Source: UBA5158 sp040389045
Lineage (GTDB): Bacteria; Pseudomonadota; Gammaproteobacteria; DSM-16500
Assembly (NCBI GenBank): GCA_040389045.1
Contig: JAZKAT010000018.1
Coordinates: forward strand, 1-43,191
DNA length: 43,191 nt
Reading direction: 5' to 3'
Shown here: positions 8,851 to 15,726 of the stretch, one piece after another
Layout of the letters: each line of letters starts with the position of its first letter
Position numbering within the stretch: position 1 is the stretch's first letter
Notes under the pieces: model-generated
The model's input: the letters and a program-made list of their open reading frames with translations, nothing else
Database searches by the model: none
What the model was told of the DNA's origin: nothing
Program-made: the position numbers and the translations under genes

Positions 8851-9834
8851 TTAAGGCGTAACAAAAATTTCCCAGGCTGACTGAATAATTTCACTCAATT
8901 TGATGTATTTTGGCTGCCAATTCAAATCCTGCTGGATGGCCGAGGCATCGGCTACCAGGATAGCTGGGTCACCGGCGCGCCGGCCACTAATCACGCTAGG
9001 TATGATATTTCCCGTTACGATACGCGCTGTAGTCAATACTTCACGTACGGAATAACCGTGGCCCGTCCCTAAATTATAGGTACAGCTGCGCTTGCCATCC
9101 AATAAGGCTTGTAACACTAATAAATGCGCGTCACAGATATCACTCACATGAACATAATCGCGCACACAAGTCCCGTCCAAAGTAGGATAATCTTCGCCAT
9201 AAATGGTCACCGCCTGTTGCTGGCCTTTGGCGACTTGCAAGATCAAAGGTATTAAATGAGTTTCAGGATTGTGCCGTTCCGCTAAATCCGCATGCAAATC
9301 CGCGCCGGCGGCATTGAAATAACGTAACACCGCGCAGTTTAAATCATAGCTGTGGGAAAAATCCTGCAGCATTTGCTCCACCATCCACATACTGCGTCCA
9401 TAAGGATTCACCGCGGCAATAGGATGTTTTTCATCAATCGGTAGATATTGCGGTTCGCCATACACGGCGGCTGATGAAGAATAAATAAAATTTTTCACCT
9501 TGGCATTCATCATGACTCTGAGCAAATTCAAGGTGCCGCTAACATTATTATGATAATAACGTGCCGGAGCGTTGACCGATTCATTTACCTGAGCCAGCGC
9601 GGCAAAATCCATGACGGCGGCGAAGGAATAATTTTCAAAAAGCTGGGTGAGTAACACCGTATCATTAATATCACCAATGATTAACTTGACGTCCCCCACC
9701 GCGTCGGCGTGACCGGTGACTAAATTATCTAACACGATAGGTGTATAACCGGCGTGTTGCGCGCATCTTATCATGTGAGAGCCAATGTAGCCGGCTCCTC
9801 CCACGATGAGTACATTCCGTTGTTTAGTAGGCAT
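8851..9834 (-). CDS. galE: GalE-like UDP-hexose 4-epimerase with YxxxM active site
   Basis: This 327-residue extended SDR has the NAD motif GGAGYIGSH at residues 12-20, YSSSAAVYG with the catalytic Ser near 120, and the C-terminal GRRAGDPA signature shared by GalE proteins. The expected role is UDP-glucose/UDP-galactose (or N-acetyl analogue) interconversion. The active-site pair reads Y145-G-R-S-M149, so the lysine of the YxxxK motif is replaced by methionine (codon ATG); in E. coli GalE that lysine, K153, is important for catalysis. The protein is otherwise intact. Its ATG lies inside the 3' end of the WcaJ-like gene (11-bp overlap), so the two are coupled. Activity as a normal epimerase is uncertain. 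Confidence 0.85.
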   Translation of the reverse strand: MPTKQRNVLIVGGAGYIGSHMIRCAQHAGYTPIVLDNLVTGHADAVGDVKLIIGDINDTVLLTQLFENYSFAAVMDFAALAQVNESVNAPARYYHNNVSGTLNLLRVMMNAKVKNFIYSSSAAVYGEPQYLPIDEKHPIAAVNPYGRSMWMVEQMLQDFSHSYDLNCAVLRYFNAAGADLHADLAERHNPETHLIPLILQVAKGQQQAVTIYGEDYPTLDGTCVRDYVHVSDICDAHLLVLQALLDGKRSCTYNLGTGHGYSVREVLTTARIVTGNIIPSVISGRRAGDPAILVADASAIQQDLNWQPKYIKLSEIIQSAWEIFVTP

Positions 9835-11248
9835 TTTTATTAATAAATCCTTGAAAAAATGTTAGCAAAATAATTTTTAAGTCGAAACTTAATGACCAAT
9901 GCTCAATATAATATAAGTCATACTCGACCCGTTTCTCCATTTTATCCAGTGTTTCAGTTTCACCGCGCCAGCCATTCACCTGCGCCCAGCCGGTAATGCC
10001 CGGCTTGACTTTGTGACGTTGCATATAAGCCTTAATGGAATCTTTGTAAAATTCGTTATGCGATACCGCGTGTGGCCGCGGGCCAACAATAGACATGCGA
10101 CCTTGCAGTACATTAATAAATTGGGGCAATTCATCCAGACTGGTTTTACGTAAAAATTTGCCGAACGGCGTTATTCGTCGGTCATTGGCACGCGCCTGCG
10201 TCACCTGCCCCGCCGCTTCATCATGTAACACCATAGTCCTGAATTTATAAACTTTGATAATGCGACCATCCCAGCCATGGCGTAATTGCTTGAAATAAAT
10301 TGGGCCCTTGGATGAAAGTTTTACCCCTAATGCGATGAGTAAAAACAGTGGACTGATCAGGATTAAAATAATGGCTGCCAGCACGCGGTCTTCCACTGCT
10401 TTGATTAAACGGTTTAACCCAACCATAGGCGAATCACTTAAATTCAACGCCGGGAAGCCAGCTAAATCGGTCACTGAACTTTTCAGCAAACCAAAACCAA
10501 ACACATCCAGCACCATACGTATGGTAACGATTTGATGACGTAATTCGTGCAGTAATTTTTTCACTCGGGATTCGGCGCTTAAGGGCATTGCCAGCCAGAT
10601 TTCATCAATAGATTCTTTTTGGGATTTTAAATACCCGCCTATATCTTTTGGCATAGGCAACACGGGTAAACCACCAATCGTTTTTGCACCGTGGTCGCCC
10701 GTGTCATCAAATACCGCCATAATGCGGAACCCCGTCCACAATGCTTGTTGGATGGAATCCACCAGTCGATTACTTAATTCACTGACACCAATCACAATGA
10801 CGCGGCGTTCATTCCAGCGATTGGCGCGCATGATACGCAGCGATATTAATAAACTGGCGCGGAACAAGGTCAATAAGACTAATGCGATCGCTACCCAGTA
10901 AACAAACCAGATACGCGAAAAATCTTCACCGGTTTTGGTTAAAAACGCCAAGCCCATTAACAGCGTGAATACTAAGCCCAATGCTTTTAGCAAGGTGAGG
11001 ATGTGCACCCAAAAGTTTTTGGTACGTACTGATTCGTAAATGCGGAAAAATGAAAAAATGAAAAAGGTAAAAATACCCGCGATGATTAAGGCATTGCGGT
11101 AAGGGATAGGCAGCTGCAAATCACCAAACTTATAGGTATAAGCCAATAGCGCCGACCCTACCACCGCTGCCACGTCCAGCGCGCGCAGCATATACGATAA
11201 GGGCCCAGCATATTCCTTTAATAAACCTCTTGGGAGCATAGTTCGCAC
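9824..11248 (-). CDS. Undecaprenyl-phosphate sugar-1-phosphate transferase, WcaJ-like
   Basis: This polyisoprenyl-phosphate hexose-1-phosphate transferase starts polymer synthesis by moving a sugar phosphate (commonly glucose-1-P from UDP-glucose) to undecaprenyl phosphate. The 474 residues show four N-terminal membrane spans (about 20-125), a nucleotide-binding-like domain with RRVIVIGVSE, a membrane hairpin near 290, and the catalytic domain with KFRTM, SLDELPQFINVLQG, SIVGPRPH and KPGITGWAQVNGWRGET. The start is GTG 11248 or ATG 11239; neither has a good ribosome site. A good promoter lies at 11280-11308. With galE it forms a two-gene operon, and with UDP-glucose from GalU it would provide the first sugar of the repeat. 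Confidence 0.93.
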   Translation of the reverse strand: MRTMLPRGLLKEYAGPLSYMLRALDVAAVVGSALLAYTYKFGDLQLPIPYRNALIIAGIFTFFIFSFFRIYESVRTKNFWVHILTLLKALGLVFTLLMGLAFLTKTGEDFSRIWFVYWVAIALVLLTLFRASLLISLRIMRANRWNERRVIVIGVSELSNRLVDSIQQALWTGFRIMAVFDDTGDHGAKTIGGLPVLPMPKDIGGYLKSQKESIDEIWLAMPLSAESRVKKLLHELRHQIVTIRMVLDVFGFGLLKSSVTDLAGFPALNLSDSPMVGLNRLIKAVEDRVLAAIILILISPLFLLIALGVKLSSKGPIYFKQLRHGWDGRIIKVYKFRTMVLHDEAAGQVTQARANDRRITPFGKFLRKTSLDELPQFINVLQGRMSIVGPRPHAVSHNEFYKDSIKAYMQRHKVKPGITGWAQVNGWRGETETLDKMEKRVEYDLYYIEHWSLSFDLKIILLTFFQGFINKNAY

Positions 11249-11279
11249 TTAATAAGTTATGATATCCTGATGACCAACC

Positions 11280-11308
11280 ATTTTATTGAATTTATACCCA
11301 TTTGACAA
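11280..11308 (-). promoter_or_regulatory. Sigma70-type promoter for the WcaJ-like gene and galE
   Basis: Read on the minus strand, TTGTCA (11308-11303, five of six matches) is followed by a 17-base spacer and TAAAAT (11285-11280, five of six). Transcription would begin near 11273, about 25-35 bases before the start codon. This is one of the best promoter matches in the window. Confidence 0.65.
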
Positions 11309-11318
11309 AAGATACCCG

Positions 11319-12485
11319 ATGAAAATTGCAATTGTTTGTGACTGGCTCGTAACTTATGCAGGCGCGGAGCGCTTCCTGGAAGAGTTGCTGCACTGTTTTC
11401 CGCAGGCGGATTTGTTCGCGGTGATTGATTTTGTCGCAGAAAAAGACCGGCATTTTTTGCATAATAAACCGGTAAAAACCACTTTTATCCAGCACTTACC
11501 CTTCGCGAAAACCCGCTATCGCGCCATGCTGCCCTTGATGACGCTGGCGATTGAGCAGTTGGATGTGTCGGCTTATGATGTGGTCATTTCCAGTTCGCAC
11601 GCAGTGGCGAAAGGGGTGATTACCGGCCCTGATCAATTGCATATCAGTTATGTACACTCACCTATGCGCTACGCCTGGGATTTGCAGCACCAGTATTTAC
11701 AGGAAAGTGGTTTAAACACAGGGTTGAAGGGCTGGGTAGCTAAGTATTTACTGCACAAAATGCGGCTGTGGGACCAGCGTACCGCCAATGGGGTCGATTA
11801 TTTTATTGCCAACTCAAAATTTATCGCGCGCCGGATTTGGAAAACTTACCGGCGGGAAGCGACGGTTATCTATCCTGGCGTTATTAACAAGGCATTTACT
11901 CCGCGTTATTCCAAGGACAATTTTTATTTAGCCGTTTCGCGTCTGGTGCCTTATAAAAAGATGGATTTGATTGTGGAAAGTTTTGCGCAAATGCCAGACA
12001 AGACGCTAGTCGTGATTGGCGATGGGCCGGACCGGGATAAAGTGAAAGCTAAAACCGCCAGGAACATTACCTTGCTGGGACAGCAGTCGCATGAGGTACT
12101 GGTAGATCATATGCAGCGTGCGACTGGCTTGGTGTTTGCGGCAGAAGAGGATTTTGGTTTGGTGGCGCTGGAGGCACAAGCCTGCGGTACGCCGGTGATT
12201 GCGTATGGGAAAGGTGGTGCGCTGGAAACGGTGCGCGGGTTGTCGGAGAGTGAGCCAACGGGATTGTTCTTTAAACACCAAACATCTGCTGATATTTGTC
12301 AGGTAATTAAACAGTTTGAAGAAATAAGAGAAAAATTTACACCAGAGAATTGTGTAAAAAACGCGGGACGGTTTACGCCGGAGATTTTTCGGGAACAGTT
12401 TAGGGAATTTGTGTTTGAGAAAACGCGAGGGTTGGTGGAAATAACCACCCCTGTCATTCCCGCGCAGGCGGGAATCCATTGTTAG
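11319..12485 (+). CDS. Family 4 glycosyltransferase with a repeat-derived C-terminus
   Basis: This 388-residue GT4 enzyme has MKIAIVCDWLV at the N-terminus, the acceptor-domain motif HSPMRYAWD, the donor-domain motifs VSRLVPYKKMD and VIGDGPDRD, and EX7E in EDFGLVALEAQ followed by GTPVIAYGKGGALETV. It is similar to mannosyltransferases of LPS clusters, but the donor is not proven. I take the ATG at 11319; an upstream TTG at 11286 adds 11 unlikely residues. The last ten residues (VIPAQAGIHC) and the stop codon come from a REP-like repeat at 12453-12478, so the natural end has been replaced. It runs divergently from the WcaJ-like gene. Confidence 0.9.
   Translation: MKIAIVCDWLVTYAGAERFLEELLHCFPQADLFAVIDFVAEKDRHFLHNKPVKTTFIQHLPFAKTRYRAMLPLMTLAIEQLDVSAYDVVISSSHAVAKGVITGPDQLHISYVHSPMRYAWDLQHQYLQESGLNTGLKGWVAKYLLHKMRLWDQRTANGVDYFIANSKFIARRIWKTYRREATVIYPGVINKAFTPRYSKDNFYLAVSRLVPYKKMDLIVESFAQMPDKTLVVIGDGPDRDKVKAKTARNITLLGQQSHEVLVDHMQRATGLVFAAEEDFGLVALEAQACGTPVIAYGKGGALETVRGLSESEPTGLFFKHQTSADICQVIKQFEEIREKFTPENCVKNAGRFTPEIFREQFREFVFEKTRGLVEITTPVIPAQAGIHC
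12453..12478. repeat. REP-like palindrome inside a gene end
   Basis: The 26-bp ATTCCCGCGCAGGCGGGAAT-type palindrome lies within the final codons of the upstream glycosyltransferase and supplies its C-terminal residues. It is the first copy of a local repeat cluster that continues to about 12798. Confidence 0.85.
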
Positions 12486-12681
12486 TTTACCCTCGCTTCT
12501 GAATTTGCAATGAATGGATTCCCGCCNNNNNNNNNNNNNNNNNNNNNNNNNNNNNNNNNNNNNNNNNNNNNNNNNNNNNNNNNNNNNNNNNNNNNNNNNN
12601 NNNNNNNNNNNNNNNNNNNNNNNNNNGAATCCATTGTTAGTTTACCCTCGCTTCTGAATTTGCAATGAATGGATTCCCGCC
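12472..12681. repeat. Identical 55-bp sequences on both sides of the gap
   Basis: Bases 12472-12526 and 12627-12681 are identical and contain TTAGTTTACCCTCGCTTCTG followed by the left arm of a REP-like palindrome. They flank the N run exactly. The arrangement fits either a tandem array of unknown copy number or an assembly break caused by one repeat placed on two contig ends. Confidence 0.9.
12527..12626. other. Scaffold gap of 100 N
   Basis: Exactly 100 undetermined bases are present, a conventional placeholder length. The true sequence could be nothing, one or more extra repeat units, or unique DNA. Translations that cross it are meaningless. Confidence 0.99.
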
Positions 12682-12798
12682 TGCGCGGGAATGACAGAAG
12701 TGGCTGACAAGAAAGGCGCAAGAAATCTGAATTTGCAATGAATGGATTCCCGCCTGCGCGGGAATGACAGAAGTAGCAGACAAGAAAGGCGCAAGAAA
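12653..12798. repeat. Two 73-bp direct repeats containing REP-like palindromes
   Basis: Units 12653-12725 and 12726-12798 are adjacent and nearly identical. Each starts with TCTGAATTTGCAATGAATGG, contains the full palindrome (12670-12695 and 12743-12768) and ends with GACAAGAAAGGCGCAAGAAA. A further short AGACGCAAGAAAG echo follows. Hydrophobic-looking short reading frames here are translations of the repeat and not genes. Confidence 0.9.
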
Positions 12799-12870
12799 GA
12801 CGCAAGAAAGATAATATCCCACAGCAAAAAATTTAATCTATCATCATTATTTATTTCAAACATTAATACA

Positions 12871-12879
12871 TGGTAAACT
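12871..12879 (+). promoter_or_regulatory. Possible extended -10 promoter for the wzm operon
   Basis: TGGTAAACT fits an extended -10 (TGn plus TAAACT, four of six). The -35 position holds only TTATTT at a 17-base spacing. It lies in otherwise unique AT-rich sequence between the repeat cluster and wzm, about 57 bases before the start codon, and is the best candidate there. The match is weak. Confidence 0.3.
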
Positions 12880-12935
12880 TGCCGGTTTTCCAACCCTCAT
12901 AATAATGACAGCTGGCTAGGCATACGGAAAATCGC

Positions 12936-13826
12936 ATGGATAGTACACATACAACAACGGAACCATTAATGGATAGTGCACACGTAACTCACGCACCGCT
13001 GACGGATACGCAAGAAAACGCTCATGCGGCGCGGGAAAAAAAACTTGCCGTCAAAGATTTAGTCGATGGTTTAAAAAAATGGCGTATCTGGTTAACACTG
13101 GCTTACCAGGACGTTAAGCTCCGTTACCGCCGTTCCGTGTTAGGCCCATTCTGGATCACCATCAGCATGGCCATCACAACTTATTCCATGGGTTATTTGT
13201 ACGGCCATTTATTTCATACCGATTTGCAAATTTATTTCCCTTTTCTGGTGAGTGGGATGCTGAGCTGGGGTTTGATTTCATCACAACTTAGCGACCTTAC
13301 CGATGCTTTTTCCAGCTCTGAAGGCTTAATAAAACAAATTAAACTGCCTTATAGTCTCTATATTCATAGAGTGGCGACGCGCAATGTCATTATTTTTTTC
13401 CATAATATAATAGTCATCGTGCCGATTATTGCGATTTTTCACCAGGTTGCAAAAATAAATCTTTGTACCCTGCTCTTAATCCCCGGCTTATTAGTTATCT
13501 ATATCAATGCACTTAGTTTCGGCATCATCCTGGCGATGATAGGCGCGCGTTATCGTGATATTGCTCAGGTTATTAAAAGCTTGATTCAGGTGGCATTCTT
13601 CCTGACTCCGGTCATGTGGAGCCCGGATATTTTACCCGCCAAAGATAAATTTATTGTGTTCCTCAATCCGTTTTATGCGTTTGTTGAATTAGTCCGCAAA
13701 CCCTTGCTAGGCATGTATCCCAGTTTGGCGACACTCGCCATGGCGGCAGCCGTCACGGCGCTAGGTATTTATCTTTGCCTCAATATGTTGAGCAAGTACC
13801 GTTCACGAATCGTTTATTGGTTATAG
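12936..13826 (+). CDS. wzm: ABC-2 type polysaccharide export permease
   Basis: Wzm is the membrane half of the ABC exporter that carries completed undecaprenyl-linked polysaccharide across the inner membrane. The 296-residue protein has a soluble N-terminus followed by about six spans starting near residue 65. Just before the first span lies WLTLAYQDVKLRYRRSVLGPFW cut here into WLTLAYQDVKLRY and RRSVLGPFW, the family signature. Residues 1-22 are a tandem duplication (MDSTHTTTEPL then MDSAHVTHAPL), so the ATG at 12969 is an alternative start. The ATPase gene follows after seven bases, as in other wzm-wzt operons. Presence of this pair argues for an ABC-dependent and not a Wzy-dependent pathway. 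Confidence 0.93.
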   Translation: MDSTHTTTEPLMDSAHVTHAPLTDTQENAHAAREKKLAVKDLVDGLKKWRIWLTLAYQDVKLRYRRSVLGPFWITISMAITTYSMGYLYGHLFHTDLQIYFPFLVSGMLSWGLISSQLSDLTDAFSSSEGLIKQIKLPYSLYIHRVATRNVIIFFHNIIVIVPIIAIFHQVAKINLCTLLLIPGLLVIYINALSFGIILAMIGARYRDIAQVIKSLIQVAFFLTPVMWSPDILPAKDKFIVFLNPFYAFVELVRKPLLGMYPSLATLAMAAAVTALGIYLCLNMLSKYRSRIVYWL

Positions 13827-13833
13827 GATTACC

Positions 13834-14577
13834 ATGGCATCAATTGATTTACATGCAGTTAGTGTTGAATTCCCGGTTTATAACATTAACGCGCGCTCGT
13901 TTAAAAAGAATTTTCTGCGTTTAGCAACTGGCGGCGCCGTGGTCGAAGACGCCAATCAACATATTGTGGTCAGCGCGCTGGATAATATAACGTTGCGCTT
14001 TAATCACGGTGATCGCATTGGTTTGATTGGTCATAATGGTTCGGGTAAAAGTACATTTTTACGTTTGCTGGCGACCATTTATGAACCTACGCGCGGCAGG
14101 ATGACGGTCGAAGGTCATATTTCTCCTATGCTGGATTTAATGCCCGGCATAGAAATGGAGTTGACTGGTTACGATAATATAATGGTTCGCGGTACCTTGC
14201 TGGGTTTGACGCGCAAAGAAATTTTAAAGCACACCCAGCAAATCGCTGAGTTGACTGGCTTGGGCGATTATCTTTCCATGCCGATACGGACTTATTCCTC
14301 GGGTATGATGGTGCGCCTGGCGTTTGCGATTTCCTCCAGTATTAACCCGGATATTTTACTAATTGATGAAGTGTTTGGCGCGGGTGACGCCGACTTTATG
14401 GAAAAAGCCCGGCAACGTATGGTTGATCTTTTAGATCAATCCAGCATAGTCGTATTAGCTACGCATTCCGATGCACTGATTACTGAATTTTGTAACAAAG
14501 TCTTATTGTTGGAAGGTGGACGTATTAAATATTTTGGTGATCCAAAATCCGCACTTGAGATATATCACCACGGATAA
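13834..14577 (+). CDS. wzt: ABC transporter ATP-binding protein for polysaccharide export
   Basis: Wzt powers export through Wzm. The 247 residues show Walker A GHNGSGKST at 66-74, the Q-loop region near 95, the ABC signature YSSGM at 154-158, Walker B ILLIDE at 174-179 and the switch His in ATHSD. It ends straight after the nucleotide-binding domain, so it lacks the C-terminal carbohydrate-binding domain found in Wzt proteins that recognise a capped chain end. Export is therefore likely of the capsule/teichoic-type or cap-independent kind. The start has GGATT seven bases upstream. It continues the operon from wzm and is followed after 30 bases by the sugar kinase. Confidence 0.95.
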   Translation: MASIDLHAVSVEFPVYNINARSFKKNFLRLATGGAVVEDANQHIVVSALDNITLRFNHGDRIGLIGHNGSGKSTFLRLLATIYEPTRGRMTVEGHISPMLDLMPGIEMELTGYDNIMVRGTLLGLTRKEILKHTQQIAELTGLGDYLSMPIRTYSSGMMVRLAFAISSSINPDILLIDEVFGAGDADFMEKARQRMVDLLDQSSIVVLATHSDALITEFCNKVLLLEGGRIKYFGDPKSALEIYHHG

Positions 14578-14607
14578 AATAAAAAGTATGAACATGGAGT
14601 TCTAAAA

Positions 14608-15726
14608 ATGATTATTAGTCGCACCCCATACCGCATCTCTTTCTTTGGAGGCGGAACGGATTATCATTCCTGGTATCAGGAACATGGCGCCGCCGTATTG
14701 GCAACAACCATCAATCATTATTGCTATCTGCATTGCCGAAAGAAACCGCCGTTTTTTAATCATAAATCACGGATAGTATGGTCGCGGATAGAAGAAGTCA
14801 TGGAAAACAATGAAATCCAGCATCCTTCGGTTCGCGCTATTTTAAATTATCTGGATATGCAGCACGGGATTGAAATTCTGCATCAAGGGGATTTGCCGGC
14901 GCGTTCCGGCTTAGGTTCCAGTTCGGCGTTTACGGTAGGATTATTGAATGCAATTTACGCGCTGGACGGCAGCATTTCCAGTAAACGCGAATTAGCGTGT
15001 GAAGCGATTCATATAGAACGCGATATTCTGCGTGAAAATGTTGGCGTCCAGGACCAGATTCAGACCGCGTACGGCGGGTTGAATAAAATTATCATTTCTT
15101 CCACGGGTAATTTTGATGTTATTCCGCAAGCCTTGAATTCGCAGCGCCTGAATGCTTTGCAAGATCATTTATTATTGTTTTTCACCGGCGTGTCGCGTAC
15201 TGCATCAGATATAGCTGGCGATAAAATTAAATCCATCCCCAGCAAACAAGTTGAACTTCATGCCATGCGCCAAATGGTGGATGTTGCGGCGGATATGTTA
15301 ACTGGTAATGGTGATATTACTGATTTTGGCCGTTTGCTGCATGAGTCATGGTTGTTAAAACGTCAGTTAAGCAGCAGTGTCGCCCCACCTTTCATTGATG
15401 ATATTTATGAAAAAGCACGCAAGTCTGGCGCTATTGGCGGCAAATTATTGGGCGCGGGTGGCGGTGGTTTTATGCTGTTTTTTGTCAAACCCGAAGATAG
15501 AATACAATTGTGTGAAGGCTTGAAAGATTTATTGTTAGTGCCATTTCAATTTGAAAACAGTGGTTCACAAATTATTTTTTATGATAATGCGCATTATAGT
15601 CAAATGTCTATGACGCGACGTGACTACCAGCATTTACGCGAAAAAAACCCTGAGGCAAAACCGCGTTTAACACGACTACTTGAAGTAGTTGCCGATAATT
15701 CCCCAGAATTGGAAAAAACACCATGA
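14608..15726 (+). CDS. GHMP-family sugar kinase, HddA-like
   Basis: This 372-residue kinase resembles D-glycero-alpha-D-manno-heptose-7-phosphate kinase and related O-antigen sugar kinases. Seen are the N-terminal RTPYRISFFGGGTD, the phosphate-binding GHMP motif PARSGLGSSSA at residues 97-107, and the C-terminal GGKLLGAGGGGFM loop. It would phosphorylate a sugar at C-1 as a step toward a nucleotide sugar. The partner enzymes for heptose activation (GmhA, GmhB, HddC) are not in this window, so the substrate is open. GGAG precedes the ATG by eight bases, and the stop overlaps the next gene as ATGA, which ties it to the DegT-like enzyme and two SDRs downstream. Confidence 0.87.
   Translation: MIISRTPYRISFFGGGTDYHSWYQEHGAAVLATTINHYCYLHCRKKPPFFNHKSRIVWSRIEEVMENNEIQHPSVRAILNYLDMQHGIEILHQGDLPARSGLGSSSAFTVGLLNAIYALDGSISSKRELACEAIHIERDILRENVGVQDQIQTAYGGLNKIIISSTGNFDVIPQALNSQRLNALQDHLLLFFTGVSRTASDIAGDKIKSIPSKQVELHAMRQMVDVAADMLTGNGDITDFGRLLHESWLLKRQLSSSVAPPFIDDIYEKARKSGAIGGKLLGAGGGGFMLFFVKPEDRIQLCEGLKDLLLVPFQFENSGSQIIFYDNAHYSQMSMTRRDYQHLREKNPEAKPRLTRLLEVVADNSPELEKTP

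Noticed and set aside
12453..12798. A CRISPR array.
   Set aside because: The repeats are palindromic REP-type elements with nearly identical intervening sequence, not unique spacers, and no cas gene is present.
12482..12893. Short minus-strand reading frames across the repeat cluster with peptides such as VIPAQAGIHS.
   Set aside because: They are translations of REP-like repeats in different frames, one runs across the N gap, and none has a ribosome site or family pattern.
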